Source of the DNA: a bacterium
GTDB lineage: Bacteria > UBP15 > UBA6099
Direction of reading: 5' to 3'
DNA: 64,000 nt
Assembly (NCBI GenBank): GCA_029564595.1
Contig: JAKQPS010000113.1
Location: forward strand, 252,927 to 316,926
Shown here one piece after another: positions 43,658-52,685 of this stretch (its first letter is position 1; each line of letters opens with the position of its first letter). Made by a program: the position numbers and the translations under genes. The notes under the pieces were generated by a model, which ran no database searches, was not told where the DNA came from, and saw only the letters and a program-made list of their open reading frames with translations.

Positions 43658-43669
43658 GTATTTCGATAC
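43658..43669. repeat. 12-bp dyad, first copy
   Basis: GTAT-TTCG-ATAC, a perfect 4-bp dyad nearly identical to the copy at 43792. It may be an operator half of a pair, or chance in AT-rich DNA. Confidence 0.35.
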
Positions 43670-43791
43670 ATATTTCAGCGGTAAAATTACTCTCATCGAT
43701 TGAAAGGATATGCAAAACATCTTTTAACAAGACTAATTTATTCATTTTGAATCTAATTCGAAGTGTTTCATATCCAATTTGAGACAGTATC

Positions 43792-43803
43792 GTATTTTGA
43801 TAC
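43792..43803. repeat. 12-bp dyad, second copy
   Basis: GTAT-TTTG-ATAC, 134 bases from the first copy and about 90 bases before the glycosyltransferase start at 43892. Confidence 0.35.
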
Positions 43804-43891
43804 AGAATCGATGCTTTTTTCATCGGAAATTTTGCGCATTTCGAAATTGATGATTATTGATATGATATCGCGGTTAATGTAACATCTTTTC

Positions 43892-45670
43892 ATGTCTGAA
43901 AATAAAGAGATGGCGCAAACCGGGTTTAGCTTAGAAAGAAGTTCCGTCCGACCTGCGGCAAAATATGCGATACTGTTGATAATTCTTTGCATTGCGGTAC
44001 TCATTCGTTTTTGGCATCTAGGCATTCTGCCGAACGGGCTTCAGGTCGACGAGGCGTCGATTGCGTTCAATGCGTATCTTGTGGCTGAAACAGGGCGAGA
44101 CGAGGCCGGGCAGCAATGGCCGCTCTACCCCCGCTCATCGTGGAACCCGAAACATCCTGTTTATTTCTATCCGGTCTTGCTATCTGTCAAAGCTTTCGGT
44201 CTTAACGAAACAGCCGCCCGGATTCCATCCGTTATTTTCGGCCTAGCCGCGATTTTCCTAGTTTACTTTCTTGCAATCGCGTTGACGGGCGATTGGCGCA
44301 CAGGCGCGGTCGCCGCGTTTCTTCTTGCCGTATCGCCATGGCACTCCCATTTCAGCAGGGTCGGATTCGAAGCGGTTTCCCTGCCCGCCCTGCTCTGCGC
44401 CGCTCTGCTTTTAGCGCTTAAAGGCGCGAAGTCAGGGAAAGGTTTGGCGCTCATCGCGGGAGCTTTGTTTTTGGGACTGACATTCTATGCGTATCCGGTT
44501 TCGCTTGCGTTCTGTCCTCTGCTTGCAGCCGGTTTCGCGCTGATATATCGTAAAGAACTTCGACGGATCATTATTCCATCCGTTGCCGCGCTTGCGTTGC
44601 TGACGGCGATGTATGTGCCGGCCGCGACAGTCTCTTTCAAGAAAACGGGCATGGACGATTATTTTAACGATGTCTCTATCACAGGCCTGCGATTCGAGCG
44701 GAACGTAACTGAGCATTTCTCGGTCGGCGGAAAAGAGCCGGAAGGCTTCAAAGCGTGGGTGGCCCAAGTCCCCGCCGCGCGCGCGGCTTACGGGTTCGTC
44801 ACCAACTATATCGGGTATATGTCCCCGAATTTTTTTGTGATTCGGGGCGACACGACTTCCGGTGTGCACGGCCCGGCGTCGGGAGGCCAGATGCTGGCGG
44901 TTTCATACGCCCTTTTCATCGCGGGGCTGGCGGCGATTATCGCGCGTCTGCGCCGGGATAAATCCGCGCGCCTGATCCTCTGGTGGATATTGATATTCCC
45001 TGTCGCCGCGAGCTTGACAGACTGGGGACGCCAGCACGCCATCCGCTCCATAACGGCGCTGCCAGTCATCGAAATCGCAGCCGCAATCGGGCTTGTTTCT
45101 TTGGCGACGCTATTGTCAAAAAGAACAAGCTTTTCATTCGCGGCGGTCGCCGCCGCCGCTTTGATTGCCGTGTCCGCCGACGCCTCGTCTCATTTCCATT
45201 CATATTTCACTGAATACCCCGCCGAATCCGCCGCTCCTTTCAAATACGGATTCAGGGAAGGCTTCGAGTTCGTAAATGAGCGCCGGAACGACTATAAGTC
45301 CGTTATCGTTGCCGACTTGATTCCATATATTTATTCATACATATTCTTTTATAATCCGCCGGCGTCGAACCTGATTGTCAGAAACGCCGCAACCGGCGCG
45401 CTGGATATTCAAGCCACCTACCGCAACATCGGATTCAACGTTTGCGACGTCAGATTCTGCATTGAAACCGCGCCCGTCCCGGCTCTGGTCATGGGCAGAC
45501 CTCAACAGTTGCCGGACGGCATCTACAAAATGAGGTATTCGGAAGGCTGGTTCGCGCTCGAACAGATTCGCATGATTAGTTTTCCAGACGCGATATCCAC
45601 GTTAAAAATATCGGAAGTGTCTCATATGACGCCGGAAGATGTTTTTAGGGCAAGCGAAAAAAATAACTAG
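43892..45670 (+). CDS. GT-C/PMT-family membrane glycosyltransferase
   Basis: A 592-residue polytopic protein. First membrane segment at about 25-45, then LPNGLQVDEASIAFNAYL with the DE pair of the PMT_2/GT39 family, and HPVYFYPVLLSVKAFGLNETAARIPS (in part), also typical. About ten more hydrophobic segments follow, ending near residue 420; the last 170 residues are soluble and likely periplasmic. It would transfer a sugar from a lipid-phosphate carrier. No Shine-Dalgarno is obvious before ATG 43892. An epimerase gene follows 23 bases later, perhaps making or changing the sugar used. Confidence 0.8.
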   Translation: MSENKEMAQTGFSLERSSVRPAAKYAILLIILCIAVLIRFWHLGILPNGLQVDEASIAFNAYLVAETGRDEAGQQWPLYPRSSWNPKHPVYFYPVLLSVKAFGLNETAARIPSVIFGLAAIFLVYFLAIALTGDWRTGAVAAFLLAVSPWHSHFSRVGFEAVSLPALLCAALLLALKGAKSGKGLALIAGALFLGLTFYAYPVSLAFCPLLAAGFALIYRKELRRIIIPSVAALALLTAMYVPAATVSFKKTGMDDYFNDVSITGLRFERNVTEHFSVGGKEPEGFKAWVAQVPAARAAYGFVTNYIGYMSPNFFVIRGDTTSGVHGPASGGQMLAVSYALFIAGLAAIIARLRRDKSARLILWWILIFPVAASLTDWGRQHAIRSITALPVIEIAAAIGLVSLATLLSKRTSFSFAAVAAAALIAVSADASSHFHSYFTEYPAESAAPFKYGFREGFEFVNERRNDYKSVIVADLIPYIYSYIFFYNPPASNLIVRNAATGALDIQATYRNIGFNVCDVRFCIETAPVPALVMGRPQQLPDGIYKMRYSEGWFALEQIRMISFPDAISTLKISEVSHMTPEDVFRASEKNN

Positions 45671-45693
45671 AACAAAGAAGAGGAATCGCCGCG

Positions 45694-46656
45694 ATGTCCG
45701 ACGAGAGAAAAAAGAAGGTTTTGCTGACAGGAGGCGCGGGAGGTCTTGGAGCGGTGTTCACGCCAAGGTTCGCCGCCGCCGGATTGAGCGTCAGGATGTT
45801 CGATCTGCCGACGCCCGTGAATGTCAAAACGTTCCGCTCGGTCCCGCCCGGTGTCGAGCTTTTCTGGGGCGACATTGCCGACCCGGCATCCGTTCGGGAG
45901 GCTGTCAGAGGGATGGACGAGGTTTTTCACCTCGCCGGCATCGTGCCGCCGCTGACGGAGACGAACCGAGAGTTGTGCATGAAGGTGAACGTGGAAGGAA
46001 CCCGCAATATTCTTGCGGCCGCGGAAGAGGAATCGCGCGAGACCGGACGCCCTCTGCCGGTGAGATTTTCATCGTCGGCGACAGTGCATGGAATCACTGT
46101 GAACGAGCAGCCGCCCGTCTCGGCAAATCACCCTCTAAGCGCCACCAGCAATTACACCGAATCAAAAATCGCGGCGGAAATACTTGTGAAAAATTACAGT
46201 GGCCCGTGGACGATTTACAGGTTCACCGCCACGTTGTACCTAATCGTCAGAAAAGGCGATTTTTCGCGCATGAAGATGATACCGGCGGACACGCGCGTCG
46301 AGGCCGCTCACCTGTACGATGTCTGCGACGCGCTGATTAACAGCGTCGGCAATCCGGCGGCGGACAACAAAACATTCATCCTCGGCGGCGGCGAATCCTG
46401 CCGCATGCTTTACCGGGACCAGATAAAAAAAATGTTCGATATGTTCGGATTTCCGGAGCCTGACTGGAAAAAGTTCTCGACGGAGCCGTTCGCGCTCGAC
46501 TGGTATGACACTGCGGAGGCTCAGGCGGTCTTGAACTACCAGAGCCGTTCATTTGACGACTACGTGGATGATTTCAGGCGCGCGCTCGGCTGGAAATACT
46601 ACGCCATCAGATATCTCGCCGCCCCACCCATGCGACTCCTCCGCATCCGCCTGTGA
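45694..46656 (+). CDS. NAD-dependent epimerase/dehydratase (extended SDR)
   Basis: A 320-residue Rossmann-fold enzyme. The nucleotide motif is VLLTGGAGGLGAVF (TGGAGGLG instead of the usual TGGAGFIG), DI in WGDIADPASV, FHLAGIVPP, and the active-site YTESK (YxxxK) with Ser in FSSSATVHG. Such enzymes act on nucleotide sugars or on other hydroxyl/keto substrates such as sterol-like compounds; the C-terminal substrate region is not diagnostic. AGAGGA lies upstream of ATG 45694. Paired with the glycosyltransferase just before it. Confidence 0.85.
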   Translation: MSDERKKKVLLTGGAGGLGAVFTPRFAAAGLSVRMFDLPTPVNVKTFRSVPPGVELFWGDIADPASVREAVRGMDEVFHLAGIVPPLTETNRELCMKVNVEGTRNILAAAEEESRETGRPLPVRFSSSATVHGITVNEQPPVSANHPLSATSNYTESKIAAEILVKNYSGPWTIYRFTATLYLIVRKGDFSRMKMIPADTRVEAAHLYDVCDALINSVGNPAADNKTFILGGGESCRMLYRDQIKKMFDMFGFPEPDWKKFSTEPFALDWYDTAEAQAVLNYQSRSFDDYVDDFRRALGWKYYAIRYLAAPPMRLLRIRL

Positions 46657-46810
46657 CAAATTCGCGCGCCAATCACGCGAACGCCGCTCATTCACAAGAC
46701 TTCACTTTCACTATTTCAATGACATATACATGGTCGGAAACACTAGTCATAAATAGCATATCAGAGACTATTGTGATAATAAGTAATTAGTTCAAAGTCC
46801 GAAATTCCTA

Positions 46811-47782
46811 CTATGGACAATATCCATCTATTCTATCGATTCTCTTTATTGTAGGAAAAAAACAATAACCTCGTTTATCCGCTTCCAAAACAAAACGCAC
46901 TTGATATGGCATAGAATGTAATTGGATATCTTTATCACAAAAATAACTTGTTTGAAACCAAGAACTTTCACAGCCATAATTATATCCTTGTCCAGCTCCA
47001 GCTGGCTGAGCTACGAACGTGAACATTATATCCATCGGCGGTTCTGACTCACACATTGAATGTACTGGAGCGAAAACAAGATACTTAAAATTCTCTTCCC
47101 AATTAAAAAGTTCCTTGAATAATCTTTCTGTCAGAGAAATCTTTTCAACAGGGCCATCCTCTTCGCCGCAACACCCAGAAACTTGAAAATATACCAGAGG
47201 ATAATTGTCTGTCATGTTTAATATCATATTAGCGGTTAATTGAGCGCTTTTGTCTTCACTGACCCACTCACTGGCTAAAGATGAAGAATAAGTTGCATTA
47301 GCAAATAACTCGCTCAAAATACTTTTGTCTCTTGATTTGAGTGCGGCTAAAGTTTTTAATGCAATATGCTCCAATTTCATATTTGAAGAATAAATTTCAA
47401 AATTCTCTGTTTTTCCTTGCATTACATCATCAATAAAGGATATCACTATTTCTCTTTCTTTTGCTTGATGAGATTCTTCATTCCTTGACCGGCCAAACCA
47501 CTTGCAGTCATGTAAAAATTTTAGCTCCGGTGATTTGAGCATAGTTCCAGTCTCGGCAAATAGCGCATTTTTATAAAGGCGAAGCCAATCTTTATCAAGA
47601 TGCCATTTGTCTCGACCATAACGAGCTTCAGTCAACCAGCGATCTAATTCATAACAACGAGAAATATCCTTCTCCATATCGGCAATACATGTCGCAGTAA
47701 ATGAAAGAATAATTACACTCATGAAAAACAATCTTGATATATATTGTTTGATATTTTGTGAGAAGTTCATGCCAATCGACAT
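46811..47782 (-). CDS. AT-rich orphan gene: exported Cys-containing protein of unknown function
   Basis: About 323 residues. After a short N terminus there is one hydrophobic segment (LFFMSVIILSFTATCIAD), read as a signal peptide or anchor. The mature part is helical in its first half, then Cys-rich (VSGCCGEEDG, MCESEPP, YNYGCESSW) with a beta-like end (YQVRFVLEADKRGYCFFP). No family recognised. Base use is far more AT-rich than its neighbours, including frequent AAA, TTT and ATA codons, which suggests recent acquisition. Starts ATG 47782 and 47770 are both possible; a longer frame upstream lacks any ribosome site. It stands alone, opposite to its neighbours. Confidence 0.6.
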   Translation of the reverse strand: MSIGMNFSQNIKQYISRLFFMSVIILSFTATCIADMEKDISRCYELDRWLTEARYGRDKWHLDKDWLRLYKNALFAETGTMLKSPELKFLHDCKWFGRSRNEESHQAKEREIVISFIDDVMQGKTENFEIYSSNMKLEHIALKTLAALKSRDKSILSELFANATYSSSLASEWVSEDKSAQLTANMILNMTDNYPLVYFQVSGCCGEEDGPVEKISLTERLFKELFNWEENFKYLVFAPVHSMCESEPPMDIMFTFVAQPAGAGQGYNYGCESSWFQTSYFCDKDIQLHSMPYQVRFVLEADKRGYCFFPTIKRIDRIDGYCP

Positions 47783-48297
47783 TCCCCATATCAAATTTAT
47801 TTTGGCTCTTCGCAGCCCGCAATCTCTCGATTTTCGTCCCCCATGATTTCCGGAATGCAAGAAAGCCGATTGTCTATCACATATTATACTCCAATCCTGG
47901 AACCAGCACTCAAACATGATAAATCAATTGTAAACAAGGCGCAATTATCCTCCAAAGCTTCCCTTGATGCGCTGTTTTATGCTGTACAGCAGCGCAATCG
48001 GTTGATTCTTAACAGGATGCGCTCAAGAGAGGCATTCTTTGAAAGCTATCCTGCAAAAGAGAGGAATCTGGCGTCGTCTATTCTGTGTCTCTTTCAATTA
48101 ACAATCCAAAGTTGGCGAAGGTGCGCACGGGGGGGAGCTAGCGCGGTTTGGGACAATTCGCGGGCGTTTTGCGGATATTATATGGAAAGCGGACGCGGCC
48201 CGGTTTTTCCGCATTGCCGCGTTTCGGGCGGCGTGTTGTTTTTTTGTCGTTTTGATTATAATAAGTCCAAAGTCTTGCCGGTAAATCCGCGCGGCGC
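47783..48297. other. Intergenic region before the GAF-HD-GYP gene
   Basis: About 515 bases. An open frame on the plus strand (47843-48349) has atypical composition, no ribosome site and no protein family look, so it is not called. TATAAT at 48257-48262 with TTGTTT at 48236-48241 (15-base spacer) may be the promoter of the next gene. No RNA gene or repeat seen. Confidence 0.4.
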
Positions 48298-49914
48298 ATG
48301 GAGGATATGGTGTCCGACCTTTTGCTTCAACAGAAGAACGACCTGCTGAAACAGCTTATTTCGGTGATGAACACCACCATCAAGCTGGACAATATCCTGA
48401 GATATATCCTTGATTTGATTAACATGGTGACAACCGCCGAAGCCAGCGTCATCATGACCAAAGAAGTTCTCGAAGGGGAGAACCTGACAGTGAAGGCGGT
48501 GGCGGGCGAGTTGAAAAAGACGCTTGTCGGCAAGGAATGGCCGATGAGCAAGGGGCTGATTTCCGAGGCGTACACTACCGCAAAGGAAAAGATTGTCAAC
48601 AAGCCGTCCGCCGAGCCGGGCTATTCGCCTGACATCAACACATTCCTGAACATCACGGTAAGCACGGCGATGGTGATCCCCCTCAACTCCGACGGGCGCA
48701 TGGTCGGAGCTTTAGAGGTAATCAACAAAAAAAGCGGACTGACGTTCCAGCCGGAAGATATGGAACTGGCGATGGTGCTGGCCGAACAGGCGGCGGCGCT
48801 TCTGGGCCAAGCGGCGGCGGTGAAAAGCACGGAAGCGCGCATTCAGCGTTTCAACGCTTTGCTCGGAGTGGCAAAAGAAATCGCGCAACTCGATGACCTG
48901 CATTCTCTTCTTTTGAGAATCATGAGCGCGGCGAAAAAAGTCATGCGCGCCGAGGCCAGTTCGCTCTTTCTAGTGGATGAAAAAACAAACGAGTTGTACA
49001 TAGAGAACGCGCAGGGCGACGTGGGAGAGCAGATAAGCCAGATACGGCTGCCGATCGGTCGCGGGGTGGCAGGCTGGGTCGCCCAAAAGGGCAAACCCGA
49101 TCTTGTGCCGGACGCATATCAGGATTCTCGCTTCAACCCGGAGTTCGACAAGAAGACCGGTTTCAGAACGAAGTCAATAGTTTGCGTGCCGCTGGAATTC
49201 AAAGGCAGGACGACTGGCGTCATACAAATCATCAACTCGATGGATAAAGAGGCGTTCGAGGAAGAAGACGTCGATTACATGGTGGCGCTTGCGGGACAGG
49301 CGGCTGTCGCCATAGAGAACTCCCGGCTTCTGAAAGAAAACAAGGAACTCTTCCTAAACGTCGTTATGTCGCTGGTCAAGCTTATAGATTCAAGGTACAA
49401 ATATTTCGCCGGACATTCGGTGAGAGTCGCCACGTACGCGTCGCTCACCGCGCGCATGATGGGGCTTACGGGGGACACTGTGGAGAGAGTGCAGATATCG
49501 GCGTTTCTGCACGATATCGGCAGATTGCAAATACCCGAACGCGTGTTGCTTAAGCCCGGCCCTCTGGCTCCCGAAGAAATCAAGGTTGTCAGGATGCAAC
49601 CTTTGATAGGCGCAAAATTCGTGCAAGGCATCAAACAACTGGGTTACGCGGTTGAAGCGATTCTCGGCCACATGGAGCACTACAACGGACAGGGATATCC
49701 GCGCGGACTCAAAGGCGAAGACATTCCTCTGTTCGGAAGGATAATAGGGCTTTGCAACGCGTTCGACGCGATGTGTTCCGAACGACCCTACCGTCAGCCG
49801 ATGGAGATGAACGCGGCGAGAGGCAAAATATCCACTATGGCGGGAAGCCAGTTCGACCCCAACGTGGTGAAAGCTTTCATCGCGGTTTATGACAAAGGCC
49901 TTATCAAACGATAG
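48298..49914 (+). CDS. GAF-GAF-HD-GYP protein with altered metal-ligand positions
   Basis: A 538-residue cytoplasmic signalling protein. Two GAF domains (about 15-175 and 190-340; AGWVAQKGKPDLVPDA is typical) precede an HD-GYP domain (about 350-538). HD-GYP proteins hydrolyse cyclic di-GMP. Here GHSVRVATY, FLHDIGR and GYPRGLKGEDIP are present, but the usual His of the KxHPxxG motif is Gln (RMQPLIG), the HHE pair reads GHMEHYNGQGYP, and the VADxFDAL Asp is Asn (LCNAFDAM). Activity may therefore be lost or changed, leaving a binding or regulatory role. Start could be ATG 48298, ATG 48307 or GTG 48310, the last being best spaced from GGAGG. Confidence 0.88.
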   Translation: MEDMVSDLLLQQKNDLLKQLISVMNTTIKLDNILRYILDLINMVTTAEASVIMTKEVLEGENLTVKAVAGELKKTLVGKEWPMSKGLISEAYTTAKEKIVNKPSAEPGYSPDINTFLNITVSTAMVIPLNSDGRMVGALEVINKKSGLTFQPEDMELAMVLAEQAAALLGQAAAVKSTEARIQRFNALLGVAKEIAQLDDLHSLLLRIMSAAKKVMRAEASSLFLVDEKTNELYIENAQGDVGEQISQIRLPIGRGVAGWVAQKGKPDLVPDAYQDSRFNPEFDKKTGFRTKSIVCVPLEFKGRTTGVIQIINSMDKEAFEEEDVDYMVALAGQAAVAIENSRLLKENKELFLNVVMSLVKLIDSRYKYFAGHSVRVATYASLTARMMGLTGDTVERVQISAFLHDIGRLQIPERVLLKPGPLAPEEIKVVRMQPLIGAKFVQGIKQLGYAVEAILGHMEHYNGQGYPRGLKGEDIPLFGRIIGLCNAFDAMCSERPYRQPMEMNAARGKISTMAGSQFDPNVVKAFIAVYDKGLIKR

Positions 49915-50126
49915 CCTCTGCGTCCCCTGCCCGCTCTTTCATCTATTTGCTATAGCGCCTTTCGATTATCATGTTTGACGTTAAGTTGCGATTCAAGACG
50001 CTTGCCAATGCTTTTTGCCATCTACGATAAGGGGAGCCGCGGTTTTTCTTCGAGCATAAATAATTTGAAATTAATATTTATTTCTGATATGTTTTTTAAA
50101 CGCGAGTGAATATTAAGGAGGATATT

Positions 50127-50585
50127 ATGGCCGACGCTAGAAATTTCAGAAAATATCTCGAAGAGCTTTCTGGAAATAATTATCTAAAGAAAAAAGTAAA
50201 AGCTCTCGAGAAAAAGAACGAAACGCTCGAAAAAGAAATGAAGGAATTGAAAGACCTTCTTAAACAAATCAAAACCAACATTCCCAAAGCTCTTCCCAAG
50301 CAAAAAGGGAGAAAACCTCGTCCGATGATAAGAATCATCGAGGACGAACTGGCGAAACAAAAAGACGGAAAGATGAAAGTCACCGACATCGTAAAGATGT
50401 TGAAGAGGAAGAATATAAAGTCAAAGACGCAGAATCTGTATTCGTCCGTGGCCGCATCGCTGGCGAACAGCCCGAAGTTCGAGAAAATCGGAAAGGGCGA
50501 ATATCGTCTAAAATCAAAAGCTTCGGCTGCTCCCGCCAAGAAAAAAGTCGTTAAGAAAGCGACGAAAGGCAAATCCAAGTCATAA
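50127..50585 (+). CDS. Coiled-coil protein with HARE-HTH-like domain and Lys-rich tail
   Basis: A 152-residue basic protein. Residues about 10-55 form a Lys/Glu coiled coil (VKALEKKNETLEKEMKEL). Residues 65-128 fit a HARE-type winged helix (RPMIRIIEDELAKQKDGKM in part, VTDIVKMLKRKNI, SLANSPKFEKIGKGEYRLK), a domain found in RNA polymerase delta subunit, ASXL proteins and several DNA-modification proteins. The end is Ala/Lys-rich (PAKKKVVKKATKGKSKS), as in nucleoid proteins. It probably binds DNA or chromatin-like complexes. AAGGAGG precedes ATG 50127; the upstream in-frame ATG 50106 lies before this site. Monocistronic. Confidence 0.72.
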   Translation: MADARNFRKYLEELSGNNYLKKKVKALEKKNETLEKEMKELKDLLKQIKTNIPKALPKQKGRKPRPMIRIIEDELAKQKDGKMKVTDIVKMLKRKNIKSKTQNLYSSVAASLANSPKFEKIGKGEYRLKSKASAAPAKKKVVKKATKGKSKS

Positions 50586-50634
50586 TCAATGAGACCGGCC
50601 CATCTGGGCGGCCCCGTAGTGTGTTGAGATTTCA

Positions 50635-50670
50635 CAAGCCTTCCCCTGAAAAGGAAGGCTTGTTTATATT
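50635..50670 (+). terminator. Likely intrinsic terminator after the HARE-HTH-like gene
   Basis: A perfect 10-bp stem, CAAGCCTTCC (50635-50644) with GGAAGGCTTG (50653-50662), eight-base loop, followed by TTTATATT. The T run is interrupted. It sits 50 bases past the stop. Confidence 0.7.
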
Positions 50671-50722
50671 AGAATACTCTTCGATGATCTGGACTCTGTC
50701 GGACAGTCAACACGGCGAAGAC

Positions 50723-51619
50723 ATGAAGACGCATATTTCAAGAATGTCCATACTAATAGCGACGGCGTTAATTATCGCCTGCATTCCGGCGAAAGCCGAG
50801 GCCTTAGTATGCAACGGGTCGAGCGCGTTGTGCGACAGGCGCTATGACGAGGCAGTATTCGCAGGCGCTCACAATGCTATGTCCAGCGCGGAGGCAGGAT
50901 GGATTCTTCCCAATCATTATGTGGGAATAGAAAAACAGCTTGATTTCGGCGTAAGAGCGTTGAATCTGGACATATACGTATACTCAGGAGAAGTATATAT
51001 GTGTCATTCCGACTGCGCGTTCGGAAGAAGGCCTTTAAAAGACGCGCTGTCTGCGGTTAAAAGATTCATGGAGAATAATAAGGGGGAAATAATTACAATC
51101 AACTTTCAGGACGAGACGCGTGGCGAAATGGATGTGGCATCCGTGTTCGAGGAGGCAGGACTGTCGGAATACGCGAGCGAACATAAAAGAGGAGAGAGTT
51201 GGCCGACGCTTCACGAAATGATAGACTCCGGCAAGCGTCTCGTCGTCTTCGGCAATAGCGGATACTCTCGCGCCCCGTGGTTTCTTGTCGAGAGCGAACA
51301 CGCATGGGCTTCGCCTTATTATGCTGAAACTATCAAGCAATTTGAGTGCGGAAACGCAGTGGAAGACCGTCAGGTATATATACTTTCTCATTTTCTGACC
51401 GCGCCGTACGCGATGCCGCCCCTAGCCGCCAAAGCAAACAAGAAAGATATTATTGTCGGGCGCGCCGCGAGATGCTGGAAAGAAACAGGGAGACGTCCCA
51501 ACATTATTCTATTCGACTTCGCGACCGTCGGAGATGTTGTGGAAGCTGTTTCGATGTTAAATGAAATGCGCGACCCGTCAGACCGCCGCCCAATATCGCG
51601 ACAGGAGACACGGGAATGA
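50723..51619 (+). CDS. Exported PI-PLC X-domain-like phosphodiesterase
   Basis: A 298-residue secreted protein. Signal peptide about 1-25 (MSILIATALIIACIPAKAEA) and likely cleavage near AEA. The mature part follows a PLC-X barrel: FAGAHNAMSS with the first catalytic His, GVRALNLDIYVYSGEVYMCHSDC with the second (given in two pieces), TINFQDE and LVVFGNSG. Enzymes of this fold cleave phosphoinositides or related phosphodiesters; the substrate is uncertain, and conserved Cys near both His residues hint at disulfides. A longer upstream frame runs through the terminator and is rejected. It overlaps the EamA gene by four bases (ATGA). Confidence 0.75.
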   Translation: MKTHISRMSILIATALIIACIPAKAEALVCNGSSALCDRRYDEAVFAGAHNAMSSAEAGWILPNHYVGIEKQLDFGVRALNLDIYVYSGEVYMCHSDCAFGRRPLKDALSAVKRFMENNKGEIITINFQDETRGEMDVASVFEEAGLSEYASEHKRGESWPTLHEMIDSGKRLVVFGNSGYSRAPWFLVESEHAWASPYYAETIKQFECGNAVEDRQVYILSHFLTAPYAMPPLAAKANKKDIIVGRAARCWKETGRRPNIILFDFATVGDVVEAVSMLNEMRDPSDRRPISRQETRE

Positions 51620-52494
51620 AAAAAGCGCCGCCCGCTCTAGCCGGAGGGCTTCTTCTGCTCGGAGTGTTTTTCTGGGGCGTCACGTTCCCGGTGGTCAAAG
51701 AGGCGATGCGGACGCTCGATGTGTTTTCATTTCTTGCGTTCAGGTTTTTCGCCGCCGGGGTTCTTCTGTTCGCGATGTATTATAAGAAAATCGTAAGATG
51801 CTCGAAAGCCACAATTATTAAAGGAATCGGAATAGGAGCGCTGCTTGCGCTTTCTTTTGCCGCGCAGACGCTGGGAATAAAATACACAACCGTTTCCAAC
51901 GCGGCATTCATAACTGGACTGTACATAATAGTCGTTCCCGCGGTCGTGGCGATATTGGACAAGAGAGCGCCCGGAGGCGCTCAGACGCTTTCGGTTATTA
52001 TGGCGTTGGCCGGACTGACAATTCTGACATTCACGCTTCCGTTTTCACTCAACGCGGGAGACTGGTGGACTCTGCTCTGCGCGTTCACGTTCGGGCTGCA
52101 CGTTGTCTCCATGGGACGAATGATGGGAGACGTGGACGCGGAAGCGTTTTCTGCGATACAGGCAATGACTGTGGCGATTCTATGCGGAGTCGCCGGGATT
52201 TTTTCCACAGGCGGGCTGGATTTTGCCGCGGGGGCCGCGTCGTGGAAAGCGATTCTGTTCTGTGCCGTTCTGGGAAGCGCGTTTACTTTCACGGTGCAGG
52301 CGCGCTACCAGCGGAGCATTTCCGAGATCAGCGCGGCGGTGATATTCTCCGCCGAGCCGCTGTTCGCGGCGATAGTCGCAAATTTCTATCCGGGAATCAA
52401 CGAGCCTCTCACAGCGCGGACGCTGATAGGAGGACTTCTGATTTGCGCGGCAATGGCGGTGTCAGGCGCAAAAACGGCAAAAACCCCAAAATAG
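51616..52494 (+). CDS. EamA/DMT-family transporter
   Basis: A 292-residue inner-membrane protein with ten hydrophobic segments in two repeats of five. Seen: FFWGVTFPVVKEAM in the first segment, LGIKYTTVSNAAFITGLYIIVVP and FTVQARYQRSISEISAAVIFSAEPLFAA (each only partly quoted) at the repeat ends, as in EamA exporters of amino acids or metabolites. Cargo unknown. Its start overlaps the stop of the PLC-X-like gene, so the two are co-expressed. Confidence 0.88.
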   Translation: MKKAPPALAGGLLLLGVFFWGVTFPVVKEAMRTLDVFSFLAFRFFAAGVLLFAMYYKKIVRCSKATIIKGIGIGALLALSFAAQTLGIKYTTVSNAAFITGLYIIVVPAVVAILDKRAPGGAQTLSVIMALAGLTILTFTLPFSLNAGDWWTLLCAFTFGLHVVSMGRMMGDVDAEAFSAIQAMTVAILCGVAGIFSTGGLDFAAGAASWKAILFCAVLGSAFTFTVQARYQRSISEISAAVIFSAEPLFAAIVANFYPGINEPLTARTLIGGLLICAAMAVSGAKTAKTPK

Positions 52495-52572
52495 CTATCT
52501 TTTTGTTACCGAGACATAATTTTTAATATGGATTCAAAACTCGCGAATTTGTCCTGTCACTATGTTGCGCTT

Positions 52573-52599
52573 TTGATGAGTGAAATTATGTGCTAAAAT
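52573..52599 (+). promoter_or_regulatory. tpiA promoter
   Basis: TTGATG at 52573-52578, 15-base spacer, TAAAAT at 52594-52599 with an extended -10 (TGC before it), which can make up for short spacing. The tpiA start is 86 bases downstream. Confidence 0.5.
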
Positions 52600-52685
52600 C
52601 CAATGCGCGACGAAGATTATACATCGGACATCATCGCAGCGTCTGAGAATGAAAAATAACACAACAATAATGGAGGATAGATGCA

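Larger units (their letters stand above)
43457..43891. other. AT-rich divergent regulatory region with two copies of a dyad motif
   Basis: About 435 bases, distinctly AT-rich. GTATTTCGATAC at 43658-43669 and GTATTTTGATAC at 43792-43803 differ by one base, and each is a dyad with GTAT/ATAC arms. They lie between a leftward sigma-factor unit and a rightward glycosyltransferase. A 69-codon frame on the minus strand (43614-43823) has no ribosome site and is not called. No RNA gene seen. Confidence 0.45.

Noticed and set aside
43614-43823. 69-codon minus-strand frame in the AT-rich divergent region
   Set aside because: No ribosome site and it overlaps the repeated dyads; AT-rich DNA gives such frames by chance.
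47843-48349. 168-codon plus-strand frame before the GAF-HD-GYP gene
   Set aside because: No ribosome site, unusual composition, and it overlaps the start of the real gene.
50621-50722. Upstream extension of the PLC-X-like gene
   Set aside because: The extension runs through a terminator hairpin, has no ribosome site and would bury the signal peptide.
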